This document shows, piece after piece, positions 52,851 to 61,015 of a DNA stretch of 64,000 nucleotides. Source of the DNA: Ascidiaceihabitans sp023955215 (GTDB lineage: Bacteria; Pseudomonadota; Alphaproteobacteria; Rhodobacterales; Rhodobacteraceae). The position numbers and the translations under genes are program-made. Each line of letters opens with the position of its first letter. The first letter of the stretch is position 1. The notes below the pieces were generated by a model. That model was not told the origin of the DNA. It ran no database searches and saw only the letters and a program-made list of their open reading frames with translations. The stretch covers positions 62,001 to 126,000 of the forward strand of contig CALSPX010000013.1 in NCBI GenBank assembly GCA_943788345.1. Direction: 5' to 3'.

Positions 52851-53744
52851 ATGCCCGTGAAAGAAGTAACTAATCCCCTTTTGTTCGAGATGATTAGGTC
52901 ATTCTCAACACTTGCAAAGCGCTTGAACCTTTCGCATGCAGTTGAGGAACTTGGTAGTACACGCCAGACCGTTCGCCGGCATATCGACAACCTAGAGGAG
53001 ATTAAAGGTGTTGTTCTCTTTAAGGTTGTGGATCGTCGATACGAATTAACTGAAGCAGGCACCCACGCATTACCGGAAGCGAATGAAATCTTAGCGCGAG
53101 GCCATGCTTGGTTGCGTGGTCAGTCTTTGGATGTAAATGGACTGCAATATTTGAAGCATGAAGAGCCAAATGGATGGTTTTTCCATCAACAACAACACTC
53201 TTTGCAAAGTATCTGGGTCCAAAAATCACCTTTAATGCGTGAAACTTTCCGTTCATGGGCATTGGGTGGTGGTAATATTGAAGCAGAAGAAATGAGCCAT
53301 GTTCGGCCATTTTTGATTGTATATCGCCACACTGCTGCAGGATGGATTTGCGTCGAGTTTGGGGAAAAATCATTTTATGTAAATTGGTTTGGGCGTGAAA
53401 AAGCACGGAGCAGCGTGGGGAATCCAATAGGCCAAATGCCTGGCGGTGAAGATTTTGCGCGGATGTTAAATCAGTCTTTCCATGAGGTCCAAACTACGCA
53501 AAATGCACGTGTCGACCATGTCTACACTATGGTTCCGCGGGGCGGTGTTGGTGAGCTTCAGGCGGTGAATTATCGCCGTCTTATGTTAGGGGGGCGATTC
53601 CCTGACGGAAGCTCAGCTTTGTTCGCTTTAGTTGAGCCTACGGATGAAATTGAGATATTTGGACTAGATTCAAGTCAATTTATTGCCCCATCTGAAGAAA
53701 TTTCGATAGATTTTGATCTAAAGATAGTAAAAAACGGGATTTAA
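52851..53744 (+). CDS. LysR-type HTH protein with an unusual C-terminal domain
   Basis: 297 aa. The N-terminus is a LysR-like winged helix (LNLSHAVEELGSTRQTVRRHIDNLEEIKGVVLF, then VVDRRYELTEAG). The rest (about 90-297) is not the usual periplasmic-binding effector domain: segments such as NIEAEEMSHVRPFLIVYRHT and VNYRRLMLGGRFPDGSSALF look PAS-like, so a small-molecule or redox sensor is possible. A TTG at 52830 is an alternative start. The GNAT-like gene follows 51 bases downstream, so the two probably form a unit. Confidence 0.75.
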   Translation: MPVKEVTNPLLFEMIRSFSTLAKRLNLSHAVEELGSTRQTVRRHIDNLEEIKGVVLFKVVDRRYELTEAGTHALPEANEILARGHAWLRGQSLDVNGLQYLKHEEPNGWFFHQQQHSLQSIWVQKSPLMRETFRSWALGGGNIEAEEMSHVRPFLIVYRHTAAGWICVEFGEKSFYVNWFGREKARSSVGNPIGQMPGGEDFARMLNQSFHEVQTTQNARVDHVYTMVPRGGVGELQAVNYRRLMLGGRFPDGSSALFALVEPTDEIEIFGLDSSQFIAPSEEISIDFDLKIVKNGI

Positions 53745-53795
53745 ATTTAAATTTTTGGTAACGTCACGGGGAAGTATTCTTGTGAGGGCACAAAT

Positions 53796-54524
53796 ATGAC
53801 GATTCAAACTCAAACCGATTCGGCGCTTTTTATCGCCAGCAGCCAGCAAATTTTATCTGAAGGCGGGCTTGAGGTTCAAATTGGAACTGATTTTGATGAG
53901 TACCGTGAAATTCTGTTGCGTGACCGTCCTAGACAAGCGCTTGGCGCCCCTTTCGATCCAGGCCTACAGAACCTCAACGAGGGAAACGCATTTTGGTTGA
54001 CGGGTCGTGATCTTGATGGGGACTTGATGCATACGCAAGCCGCCCGTCTTTTAGATCTGAAGCATGAAGACCTCGGAGGCTACATGTTCAACCGCTTTCG
54101 TGAGTTTCCGCCAGCCATTCCTGACATTGACCTTGACCGCTCTCGCTTTCGTGCCAGCCCAGGCGCACGTAATATCACTGGTCGCGTGATTTATCATGGT
54201 GAAGTTTGGATGAGCGATAAGCCGGGCCTGTTTCGCGGCAACGGATTATCGACCGTTTTGGCGCGCTATGGCTTGTTGACAGCGATGCAGCGCTGGAACC
54301 GTGACTATATATTTGTGTTTATGGCGCGCACTGTAGCATTTAAAGGGTTTGCTGAGCGAATGGGCTACATGCACAATGAGCCAGGTGCGTTGCGCTGGTT
54401 CCGCAAAGGGTCAGATATGCCCATGGAGGGGTTCCTAAGCTATTTGAGTAACGAAGAGGCGCGTTACCTACTCGAGATGCCAGTTTCTGACTTGGTCACG
54501 CTTCCCGCCGCCAAAGCAGCGTAA
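53796..54524 (+). CDS. GNAT-like acyltransferase, function unknown
   Basis: 242 aa, no signal. AFWLTGRDLDGDLMHTQAARLLDL looks like the central beta-strands of a GNAT fold and PGLFRGNGLSTVLARYGL resembles motif A (R-G-x-G-L/A) that holds acyl-CoA pyrophosphate. A Tyr/His-rich later part (AERMGYMHNEPGALRWFRKG) would complete the fold. Donor and acceptor are unknown. It follows the HTH-sensor gene and is closed by a strong terminator, so these two genes look like one regulated pair. Confidence 0.6.
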   Translation: MTIQTQTDSALFIASSQQILSEGGLEVQIGTDFDEYREILLRDRPRQALGAPFDPGLQNLNEGNAFWLTGRDLDGDLMHTQAARLLDLKHEDLGGYMFNRFREFPPAIPDIDLDRSRFRASPGARNITGRVIYHGEVWMSDKPGLFRGNGLSTVLARYGLLTAMQRWNRDYIFVFMARTVAFKGFAERMGYMHNEPGALRWFRKGSDMPMEGFLSYLSNEEARYLLEMPVSDLVTLPAAKAA

Positions 54525-54529
54525 TACCT

Positions 54530-54563
54530 AAAAAGGGCCACAGCGAATACTGTGGCCCTTTTT
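54530..54563. terminator. Bidirectional terminator between the GNAT-like gene and pckA
   Basis: AAAAAGGGCCACAG (54530-54543), loop CGAATA, CTGTGGCCCTTTTT (54550-54563): a perfect 14-bp stem with a T-run on both strands. Confidence 0.92.
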
Positions 54564-54583
54564 GTATCATTTGCTCGAACCGT

Positions 54584-56182
54584 TTAGCCAATAGCAGCTG
54601 TTTTGATGTCTTCATCAATGTGCGGCATGTACTGAACGAAGTTGTTCTCAAACATTTCGACTAGTTTTTTGGCCTGAACATCATATGCCGCTGCATCATC
54701 CCACGTTCTGCGTGGATCTAGCAGGATGTCGGCGACGCCGCTGACAGCTACCGGGACGTCAAAGCCAAAGTTTGGATCTTTGCGAAACTCAGTAGAAGCC
54801 AAAGAACCGTCTAGTGCACTGGTCAGCAAAGCGCGCGTAGCGCGGATCGGCATTCTTGAACCAGTTCCATAAGCGCCGCCAGTCCAGCCTGTGTTGACCA
54901 ACCAGCAAGTGGCACCATGCTCTGCGATTTTTTTGCGTAGAAGGTTGCCATAAACCTCTGGACGTCTTGGCATGAACGGTGCGCCAAAGCAGGTTGAGAA
55001 TGTTGGTTCGGGCTCTGTAACTCCACGTTCCGTCCCGGCAACCTTAGACGTGAAGCCAGATAGGAAGTGATACATGGCTTGCGCCGGCGTTAGGCGCGCG
55101 ATTGGTGGTAGCACCCCAAAAGCATCACAAGTGAGCATGATGATATTCTTTGGATGCCCACCCTGCGCATCATTGCTGGCGTTTGATATGTAGTGCAACG
55201 GATAAGCGCAGCGCATGTTGGCTGTCAGGCTGTCGTCTTCAAAATCCAGTTCCTTAGTTTCGTCGTCAAAAACCATGTTTTCAATGACAGTTCCGAACTT
55301 TTCAGTGGTTGCGAATATTTCTGGTTCGGCCTCGGCGCTCAGGTTGATCGTTTTTGCATAGCAACCACCCTCAAAATTGAAGGTGCCACGATCCGACCAC
55401 CCATGTTCGTCGTCACCAATCAATGTTCTTGCTGGATCGGCGGACAGTGTTGTTTTTCCTGTTCCTGACAGCCCAAAAAAGACAGCGGTATCAACGGGAT
55501 TCCCCGTCGCATGATTTGCTGAGCAGTGCATTGGCATGACGCCTTTGTCGGGCAGTAAGTAGTTTAGTAAGGTGAATACTGATTTCTTGTTCTCGCCAGC
55601 GTATTCGGTTCCACCTATCAGGATCAACTTTTTGTCAAAATTCATGGCGATGACGGTTTCGGATCGACAATTGTGTTTGGCTGGGTCTGCCTGGAAACTT
55701 GGGCAGTTTATGACTGTGAAGTCTGCAAGGAAGTGATCAAGCTCATCACGTTCTGGACGGCGCAACATATGGCGGATGAACAACCCGTGCCAAGCCAGCT
55801 CTGTAATCATGCGGACATTTATCGCGTATGCAGGGTCAGAACCGCCAATCAGATCTTGAACCCAATAATCGCGGTCCTTCATATGTTCAAGCATGTCAGT
55901 GTGCAGCGCATCAAACCCCTCGGGTGTCATTGCCGCATTGTTTTCCCACCAAATTGTATCTTTAACTGACGCGGTTTTCACCACATGCTTGTCTTTTGGT
56001 GACCTGCCAGTGAACTTTCCGGTTGTGACCAAAAACGCACCGCCTTTGCCGAGTTGACCCTCGCCACGCTTGACAGCGGCCTCGACCAAAGCTGGCTCTA
56101 CTTGGTTGTAATAGACATTCCCCAAGTCGATAATTCCTTGGTCTTCAACTTGGAATTGCGGGTTTACGCGTCCAAAAGTCAT
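54584..56182 (-). CDS. pckA: ATP-dependent phosphoenolpyruvate carboxykinase
   Basis: Gluconeogenic enzyme converting oxaloacetate and ATP to PEP and CO2; 532 aa. Kinase loop FGLSGTGKTTLS, the metal/PEP region with GDDEHGWSDRGTFNFEGGCYAK, and ARLTPAQAMYHFLSGFTSK are diagnostic. AGGAG seven bases upstream marks the start; the open frame continues upstream but its translation is Cys/Arg-rich leader. It is divergent from chvI, an arrangement shared with other alphaproteobacteria, with a 357-bp regulatory spacer. Confidence 0.95.
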   Translation of the reverse strand: MTFGRVNPQFQVEDQGIIDLGNVYYNQVEPALVEAAVKRGEGQLGKGGAFLVTTGKFTGRSPKDKHVVKTASVKDTIWWENNAAMTPEGFDALHTDMLEHMKDRDYWVQDLIGGSDPAYAINVRMITELAWHGLFIRHMLRRPERDELDHFLADFTVINCPSFQADPAKHNCRSETVIAMNFDKKLILIGGTEYAGENKKSVFTLLNYLLPDKGVMPMHCSANHATGNPVDTAVFFGLSGTGKTTLSADPARTLIGDDEHGWSDRGTFNFEGGCYAKTINLSAEAEPEIFATTEKFGTVIENMVFDDETKELDFEDDSLTANMRCAYPLHYISNASNDAQGGHPKNIIMLTCDAFGVLPPIARLTPAQAMYHFLSGFTSKVAGTERGVTEPEPTFSTCFGAPFMPRRPEVYGNLLRKKIAEHGATCWLVNTGWTGGAYGTGSRMPIRATRALLTSALDGSLASTEFRKDPNFGFDVPVAVSGVADILLDPRRTWDDAAAYDVQAKKLVEMFENNFVQYMPHIDEDIKTAAIG

Positions 56183-56539
56183 GATGTCTCTCCTGTTTCC
56201 GCTTTCGCGGTTGAACCAAGCAACGCAAACACTTCTGCCTGCACTACACCTTTGTTGGTCATAACATGCTGATTTCATACATGAACAGGTCGATCCGGGG
56301 CTGTTAGCGCAACCGTTAGCGCCATCATTGCAATGTTTTCGGGCTCGCGGCCCTTTCAAATGCGCGCATGACGCGAAAGTGCAGTAATTTAGCCATTACT
56401 AACCATTTTCAGGCCCAATTGTGGCGGGAATTGAAGGTGATTCGCACTTTGCGATTGATTCGTTTGCGCAATCTGCCAATTGTGGCGAAAAGAATAAAAA
56501 AAATTAATGTGGCAGTAATTTAGTACAAGGATACAGGCA
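56183..56539. promoter_or_regulatory. pckA/chvI divergent regulatory region with direct repeats
   Basis: 357 bases without a gene. Two exact 12-bp direct repeats are interleaved: CCAATTGTGGCG at 56415-56426 and 56476-56487, and GCAGTAATTTAG at 56381-56392 and 56512-56523. The TGTGGC core occurs a third time at 56508-56513. The chvI-proximal half is AT-rich (A7 run near 56497). ChvI often regulates its own operon, so these are candidate ChvI sites; this is inference from position and repetition. Confidence 0.6.
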
Positions 56540-57241
56540 ATGAACAAGATTGCATTGGTAGATGACGACAGGAATATCCTGACGTCAGTTTCAATGACGC
56601 TCGAAGCTGAAGGTTTCGAAGTGGAAACATATAACGATGGTCAGGCCGCACTTGATGCGTTCAACAAGAAATTGCCGGACATGGCAGTGTTGGATATCAA
56701 GATGCCACGCATGGACGGAATGGATCTGCTGCAGCGCATTCGCCAAAAAACGAAAATGCCGGTTATTTTTCTAACCTCCAAAGATGATGAAATCGATGAA
56801 GTTCTTGGCTTGCGTATGGGTGCCGACGATTACGTCAAGAAACCGTTTTCGCAACGCCTATTGGTAGAGCGCATTCGTGCACTGCTGCGGCGCCAAGATG
56901 CGCAAGCGGGTGAAATCGTTGCTGACAGCGAAGAAACCAAAGTAATGGAGCGCGGTGAGCTGTGGATGGATCCATTGCGTCACGCCGTTTCGTGGAAGGG
57001 CAAAGATGTTTCTTTGACCGTAACAGAGTTTTTGCTGCTTCAAGCATTGGCGCAGCGTCCTGGGTTCGTGAAATCACGCCACCAACTGATGGATGTAGCT
57101 TACGACGATCAAGTTTATGTTGATGACCGTACCATCGATAGCCACATCAAACGCTTACGCAAGAAGATGCGCACAGCCGATGATGAGTTTTCGGCGATTG
57201 AGACGCTTTATGGTATCGGCTATAGATACAACGAAGACTAA
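56540..57241 (+). CDS. chvI: Two-component response regulator ChvI
   Basis: 233 aa OmpR-type regulator. Receiver domain with acidic pocket VDDDRN and phosphorylated Asp in VLDIKMPRMDG, Thr/Lys at FLTSKDD and VKKPF; C-terminal winged helix with VTEFLLLQALAQRPGFVKSR and DRTIDSHIKRLRKKM. The sequence matches ChvI/ExoS-partner regulators that control envelope, exopolysaccharide and acid responses. chvG follows 33 bases downstream (GTG start). Confidence 0.94.
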   Translation: MNKIALVDDDRNILTSVSMTLEAEGFEVETYNDGQAALDAFNKKLPDMAVLDIKMPRMDGMDLLQRIRQKTKMPVIFLTSKDDEIDEVLGLRMGADDYVKKPFSQRLLVERIRALLRRQDAQAGEIVADSEETKVMERGELWMDPLRHAVSWKGKDVSLTVTEFLLLQALAQRPGFVKSRHQLMDVAYDDQVYVDDRTIDSHIKRLRKKMRTADDEFSAIETLYGIGYRYNED

Positions 57242-57274
57242 ATTAACCTGTTGGCCTTGGCTGAAAGGAAGCTC

Positions 57275-58975
57275 GTGCGGGATATGACATCTGTACCATC
57301 GCGAGACGGTGATGTGGTTTTGGGGGGCGATTGGGTCGCTCCGGATGCCACAGCACCTTCTGAAATGCGCGCACGCCGTGAACGGCGTGGGCTGTTTTCT
57401 TTGCGGGCCTCCCCGATAACTCGGAAAATTGTTACGTTCAATTTGGTGGCTCTTTGCCTCCTTATTGCCGGTATTTCCTATCTTAATTCTTCACGCGACA
57501 GCCTAGCGGTCCAACGTGCATCCGCATTGGTCAGTGAAGCTGAATTGATCGCTGACGTCTTTGAAGCGCAATTGCCGACAGGCGCGCCTGTCAATTTAGC
57601 AACGGGAGACGGAGTGGACATTAATTCCACCCTGAACGGCTTGGACCTTCGCAACGGCACAGAAGTTTTCGTATTCGATCCCTCAGAGACGTTGATTGCA
57701 AATATTTCTGGAACAGTCGACGTCACTGGATCAAACACTGATGCACAAACTTCGTCGCCGATTTTGACGGATGGTTTGAACTGGTTGTGGGCAGTTATAT
57801 CATCGCCCTTTGCAGCAGATTCTGCGGATGAAGTGCTGACTGTTGAAGAGCAACTTCGGTCCTTTATTCTAAGTAGCTTAGAGAACGGAACGCAACTGCA
57901 GAATGCCTTGGATGCAGATGGCCTGTCTTGGTTCGGCGTGATTACGCCAATTAAACAAGGCAATGAAAGCGTGGGCGTTGTCGCCGTAACCAGTGCTGCT
58001 GGTGAAATTGATGCTTTGGTGCGCCGCGAAAACGAGAACATGTTGCAGATGTTTATTATCGCAACACTGGTTTCAATTGGTCTAAGCCTCGCGCTGGCTG
58101 CTACAATCGCGAACCCGCTATCTGATTTAGCCGCAGCCGCTGAATTGGGTCGTGACAAAAACTCACGCAAAGTGAATCCAGACCGTATTCGTATTCCTGA
58201 TCTTACGGCCCGCCCTGACGAGTTGGGACGCCTAAGCGGCGCACTGAGAGGGATGATTTCTGCCCTCTATAACCGCATTGATGGCAACGAACAGTTTGCT
58301 GCTGATGTCGCGCATGAAATTAAAAATCCTTTGGCCTCTTTGCGCTCAGCAGTGGGGACGCTTCGTGTGATCAAGCGGGACGACCAGCGGGAAAAACTGC
58401 TGGATGTAATCGAACATGATGTGCGTAGGCTTGACCGGCTGGTGAGTGATATTTCAAATGCTTCACGCTTGGACAGCGAATTGGTTAAGGAAGAAGAAGA
58501 ACAATTTAACCTTCTGATCATGTTGGAAAATCTTGGACAGTATCTTGGCGAAGATGCCCGATCAAAGGGGATTGATTTCATTGCCGACTTGCCGGCTAAC
58601 CCGCTGGAAGTTCAAGGGCTGGAGGCGCGTCTTGCGCAGGTCTTTGTGAATTTGATCACCAATGCAATTTCGTTCTGCGAAGACGGTGATGCAATTCGTA
58701 TCTGGGCGCGTAAGCGCGAGAACCGTATTCTTGTTGTTGTTGAAGATACTGGACCTGGTATTCCTGATCAGGCGCTTTCGAAGATTTTCAAACGGTTCTA
58801 TTCGCAACGCCCTGAAGAGCATTTCGGCAATAACTCGGGTCTTGGCTTGGCAATTTCAAAGCAAATTGTTGAGGCACATGGCGGTGTTATTTGGGCTGAA
58901 AACATTCGCCCAACCGAAGCTGACATTACATCCGAACCATTGGGTGCACGGTTTGTGGTTGGTTTGCCTGTTTAA
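57275..58975 (+). CDS. chvG: Sensor histidine kinase ChvG
   Basis: 566 aa inner-membrane kinase. Membrane helices at about residues 50-68 and 250-270 enclose a periplasmic sensor of about 180 residues; HAMP-like linker; DHp with VAHEIKNPLASLRSAV (phospho-His); ATPase domain with NLITNAISFCED, VEDTGPGIPDQAL and GLGLAISKQIVEAHGG. GTG 57275 with AAAGGA five bases upstream is preferred; ATG 57284 is an alternative. Pairs with ChvI. Confidence 0.93.
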   Translation: MRDMTSVPSRDGDVVLGGDWVAPDATAPSEMRARRERRGLFSLRASPITRKIVTFNLVALCLLIAGISYLNSSRDSLAVQRASALVSEAELIADVFEAQLPTGAPVNLATGDGVDINSTLNGLDLRNGTEVFVFDPSETLIANISGTVDVTGSNTDAQTSSPILTDGLNWLWAVISSPFAADSADEVLTVEEQLRSFILSSLENGTQLQNALDADGLSWFGVITPIKQGNESVGVVAVTSAAGEIDALVRRENENMLQMFIIATLVSIGLSLALAATIANPLSDLAAAAELGRDKNSRKVNPDRIRIPDLTARPDELGRLSGALRGMISALYNRIDGNEQFAADVAHEIKNPLASLRSAVGTLRVIKRDDQREKLLDVIEHDVRRLDRLVSDISNASRLDSELVKEEEEQFNLLIMLENLGQYLGEDARSKGIDFIADLPANPLEVQGLEARLAQVFVNLITNAISFCEDGDAIRIWARKRENRILVVVEDTGPGIPDQALSKIFKRFYSQRPEEHFGNNSGLGLAISKQIVEAHGGVIWAENIRPTEADITSEPLGARFVVGLPV

Positions 58976-58987
58976 TGGCTTGCGTCA

Positions 58988-59422
58988 ATGCCGTCTAAAG
59001 ATAGCGAAATCATTCACGCGAATTGTGTGTCATTCGATGGCAAGGGGCTTCTGATACTTGGGGCCTCAGGCGTGGGGAAATCGTCGCTTACATTTGAAAT
59101 GATTGCGCTTGGAGCGACGTTGGTCTCGGACGATAGAACTTGCCTGAGGGTAGTTGGGCAGTCACTATGGGCTGAGGCGCCTGAGGCCATCAGAGGTATA
59201 ATAGAGGCAAGAGGGGTGGGGATATTGCCCTCTCCTAGTTTGCAAGGCGAACGTATCTCTGCCGCGGTCGATTTAGATCGAATTGAGGATCAAAGACTGC
59301 CGCCACTTCGCGAAATCGCCCTGATGGGGCAGACAATCCCCTGCCTCCGTAAAGTAGAAAATCCTTCTTTTTCCGCAATACTATTGCACTACCTTCGATA
59401 TGGGATGCAGAGTGGCGTATGA
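58988..59422 (+). CDS. hprK: HPr kinase/phosphorylase, short form
   Basis: 144 aa, only the C-terminal kinase domain of HprK. Walker A GASGVGKSSLT (25-35) and the RGVGILPSP region fit. The usual N-terminal domain is absent, as in other alphaproteobacterial HprK. It would phosphorylate Ser46 of HPr; that Ser is present in the HPr encoded 1.3 kb downstream. Overlaps rapZ by four bases. Confidence 0.9.
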   Translation: MPSKDSEIIHANCVSFDGKGLLILGASGVGKSSLTFEMIALGATLVSDDRTCLRVVGQSLWAEAPEAIRGIIEARGVGILPSPSLQGERISAAVDLDRIEDQRLPPLREIALMGQTIPCLRKVENPSFSAILLHYLRYGMQSGV

Positions 59423-60315
59423 CAAAGCCTGATCCAATCCCACGGCGCGTTGTGCTGGTGACAGGCCCTTCTGGGGCGGGGCGGTCCAGTGCGATCAAGG
59501 TGCTTGAAGATATTGGCTTTGAAGCCATCGACAATATGCCGCTTCGACTTATCCCAGCCTTGCTTGAAGAGCCAAGTGCCGGGAAGCCAATGGCGCTTGG
59601 TATCGATCCACGGACACGCGACTTTTCGGTGGGCGCTGTCTTAGAGGCGATGAACCAGCTCGCGCAACAACCCGGTTTTACGACAGAGCTTCTGTTCTTA
59701 GACTGTGCAACGGATGTTTTGCTCCGGCGGTTTTCTGAAACTCGACGCCGTCACCCTCTTGCTAAGGGCGACCGGCCCGAGGCTGGAATTGTCAGTGAAT
59801 TGGGGATTTTAGGTCCAATCCGCGAACTGGCCGATATTCTGATCAATACAAGCGATCTGAACGTCCACCAGCTGAGATCCGAAGTTGAAAACTGGTTTTC
59901 CAATGAAGACGATCATGGGCTTTGTGTTTCTGTACAATCCTTTTCATACAAACGTGGGCTGCCGCGCAGTGTCGATATGGTTTTGGATTGTAGGTTTTTG
60001 AGCAACCCTTATTGGGAACCGAGCCTGCGAGAAGTCAACGGTAAGGATAAGGCTGTCGCTGATTACATCGCGCAGGATAGACGATTTGAACCCTTCCGTC
60101 AAAAGGTTGAAGACCTCGCCCTATGGTTGCTGCCGGCCTACTTAGATGAGGGTAAATCGCATCTCTCCATTGCATTTGGGTGCACAGGTGGGCAACACAG
60201 GTCAGTAGCAATGGCAGAGTCTCTTGCTCAAGTTTTAACATCCGAAGGTTGGCAGGTCTCTTTGCGTCATAGAGAACTGGATCGTGGTAAGAGAAGAGAT
60301 GAGGCGGCTGAGTGA
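59419..60315 (+). CDS. rapZ: RNase adapter RapZ (YvcJ-like)
   Basis: 298 aa. N-terminal P-loop domain with VLVTGPSGAGRSSAIKVLEDIGFEAIDN and C-terminal FGCTGGQHRSVAMAE, the RapZ signature. In E. coli it binds sRNA GlmZ and RNase E to tune GlmS; in alphaproteobacteria it sits in the hprK-PTS cluster, so it may sense cell-wall sugar or PTS state. ATGA overlap with hprK and a GTG overlap with the EIIA gene downstream. Confidence 0.92.
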   Translation: MTKPDPIPRRVVLVTGPSGAGRSSAIKVLEDIGFEAIDNMPLRLIPALLEEPSAGKPMALGIDPRTRDFSVGAVLEAMNQLAQQPGFTTELLFLDCATDVLLRRFSETRRRHPLAKGDRPEAGIVSELGILGPIRELADILINTSDLNVHQLRSEVENWFSNEDDHGLCVSVQSFSYKRGLPRSVDMVLDCRFLSNPYWEPSLREVNGKDKAVADYIAQDRRFEPFRQKVEDLALWLLPAYLDEGKSHLSIAFGCTGGQHRSVAMAESLAQVLTSEGWQVSLRHRELDRGKRRDEAAE

Positions 60316-60707
60316 TTGGTATTGTGATCGTAGCACATGGCGGTTTGGCAAGAGAATATCTTGCTGCGATCGAGCATGTGGTGGGGTCGCAAACGGGCAT
60401 ACGCGCTATCTCGATTGAAAAAAGTCATGATCGCACGGAGAAGCAAACAGAGATCTGTTGTGCCGCTGATGCTGTTGATCAAGGGAATGGCGTTGTCGTT
60501 GTTACGGACTTGTTTGGCGGATCGCCGTCCAACCTAAGTTTGTTGGCTTGCCAGCCCAAGGGGCGACGCATCCTTTACGGCGCGAATTTACCGATGCTGA
60601 TCAAGCTGGCCAAGTCTCGGGCCAAGCCACTGCCAGATGCTGTGAGCGCAGCATTGGATGCTGGGCGCAAGTACATAGATAGCCAAAATATCAGCCAGGA
60701 AATTTAG
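60312..60707 (+). CDS. PTS IIA component, mannose/sorbose type
   Basis: 131 aa. The start GIVIVAHGGLAREYLAAIEHVVG contains the phospho-accepting His9 of EIIA-Man type proteins; VVVVTDLFGGSPSNLSLLAC is the second family motif. No sugar-specific IIB/IIC is nearby, so it should act as a phosphate-carrying regulator rather than in uptake. GTG start overlaps the rapZ stop. Confidence 0.9.
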   Translation: MIGIVIVAHGGLAREYLAAIEHVVGSQTGIRAISIEKSHDRTEKQTEICCAADAVDQGNGVVVVTDLFGGSPSNLSLLACQPKGRRILYGANLPMLIKLAKSRAKPLPDAVSAALDAGRKYIDSQNISQEI

Positions 60708-60717
60708 AAAGATCAAT

Positions 60718-60987
60718 ATGACCAAGTCGTCGTTGACCATAGTAAATGTAAAAGGCCTTCACGCACGTGCTTCTGCCAAGTTGGTAGAGGTGGTTGAGGC
60801 GTTTGACGCACAAGCCGAGGTGTCAAAAGATGGTATGTCAGCATCAGGCGACAGCATAATGGGGCTTTTGATGTTGGCAGCGTCAAAAGGAAGTATTATT
60901 AAAATTAAAACTACAGGCGTAGATGCACAGCCACTGGCTGACGCACTTGCTGCTTTGGTCGCTGACAAATTCGGTGAAGAAGCCTAA
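60718..60987 (+). CDS. ptsH: Phosphocarrier protein HPr
   Basis: 89 aa. His15 in VKGLHARASAKLVEVVEAF accepts phosphate from enzyme I, and Ser46 in SGDSIMGLLMLAAS is the HprK target, at the canonical position. Ten bases after the EIIA gene. Enzyme I is not in the window. Confidence 0.95.
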   Translation: MTKSSLTIVNVKGLHARASAKLVEVVEAFDAQAEVSKDGMSASGDSIMGLLMLAASKGSIIKIKTTGVDAQPLADALAALVADKFGEEA

Positions 60988-61015
60988 GGGAACAAAAGGG
61001 ACGGGGTCGATTGCT

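Noticed and set aside
57478..58170. 230-residue minus-strand frame opposite chvG
   Set aside because: Antisense shadow; Ser/Thr-rich with no recognisable motif.
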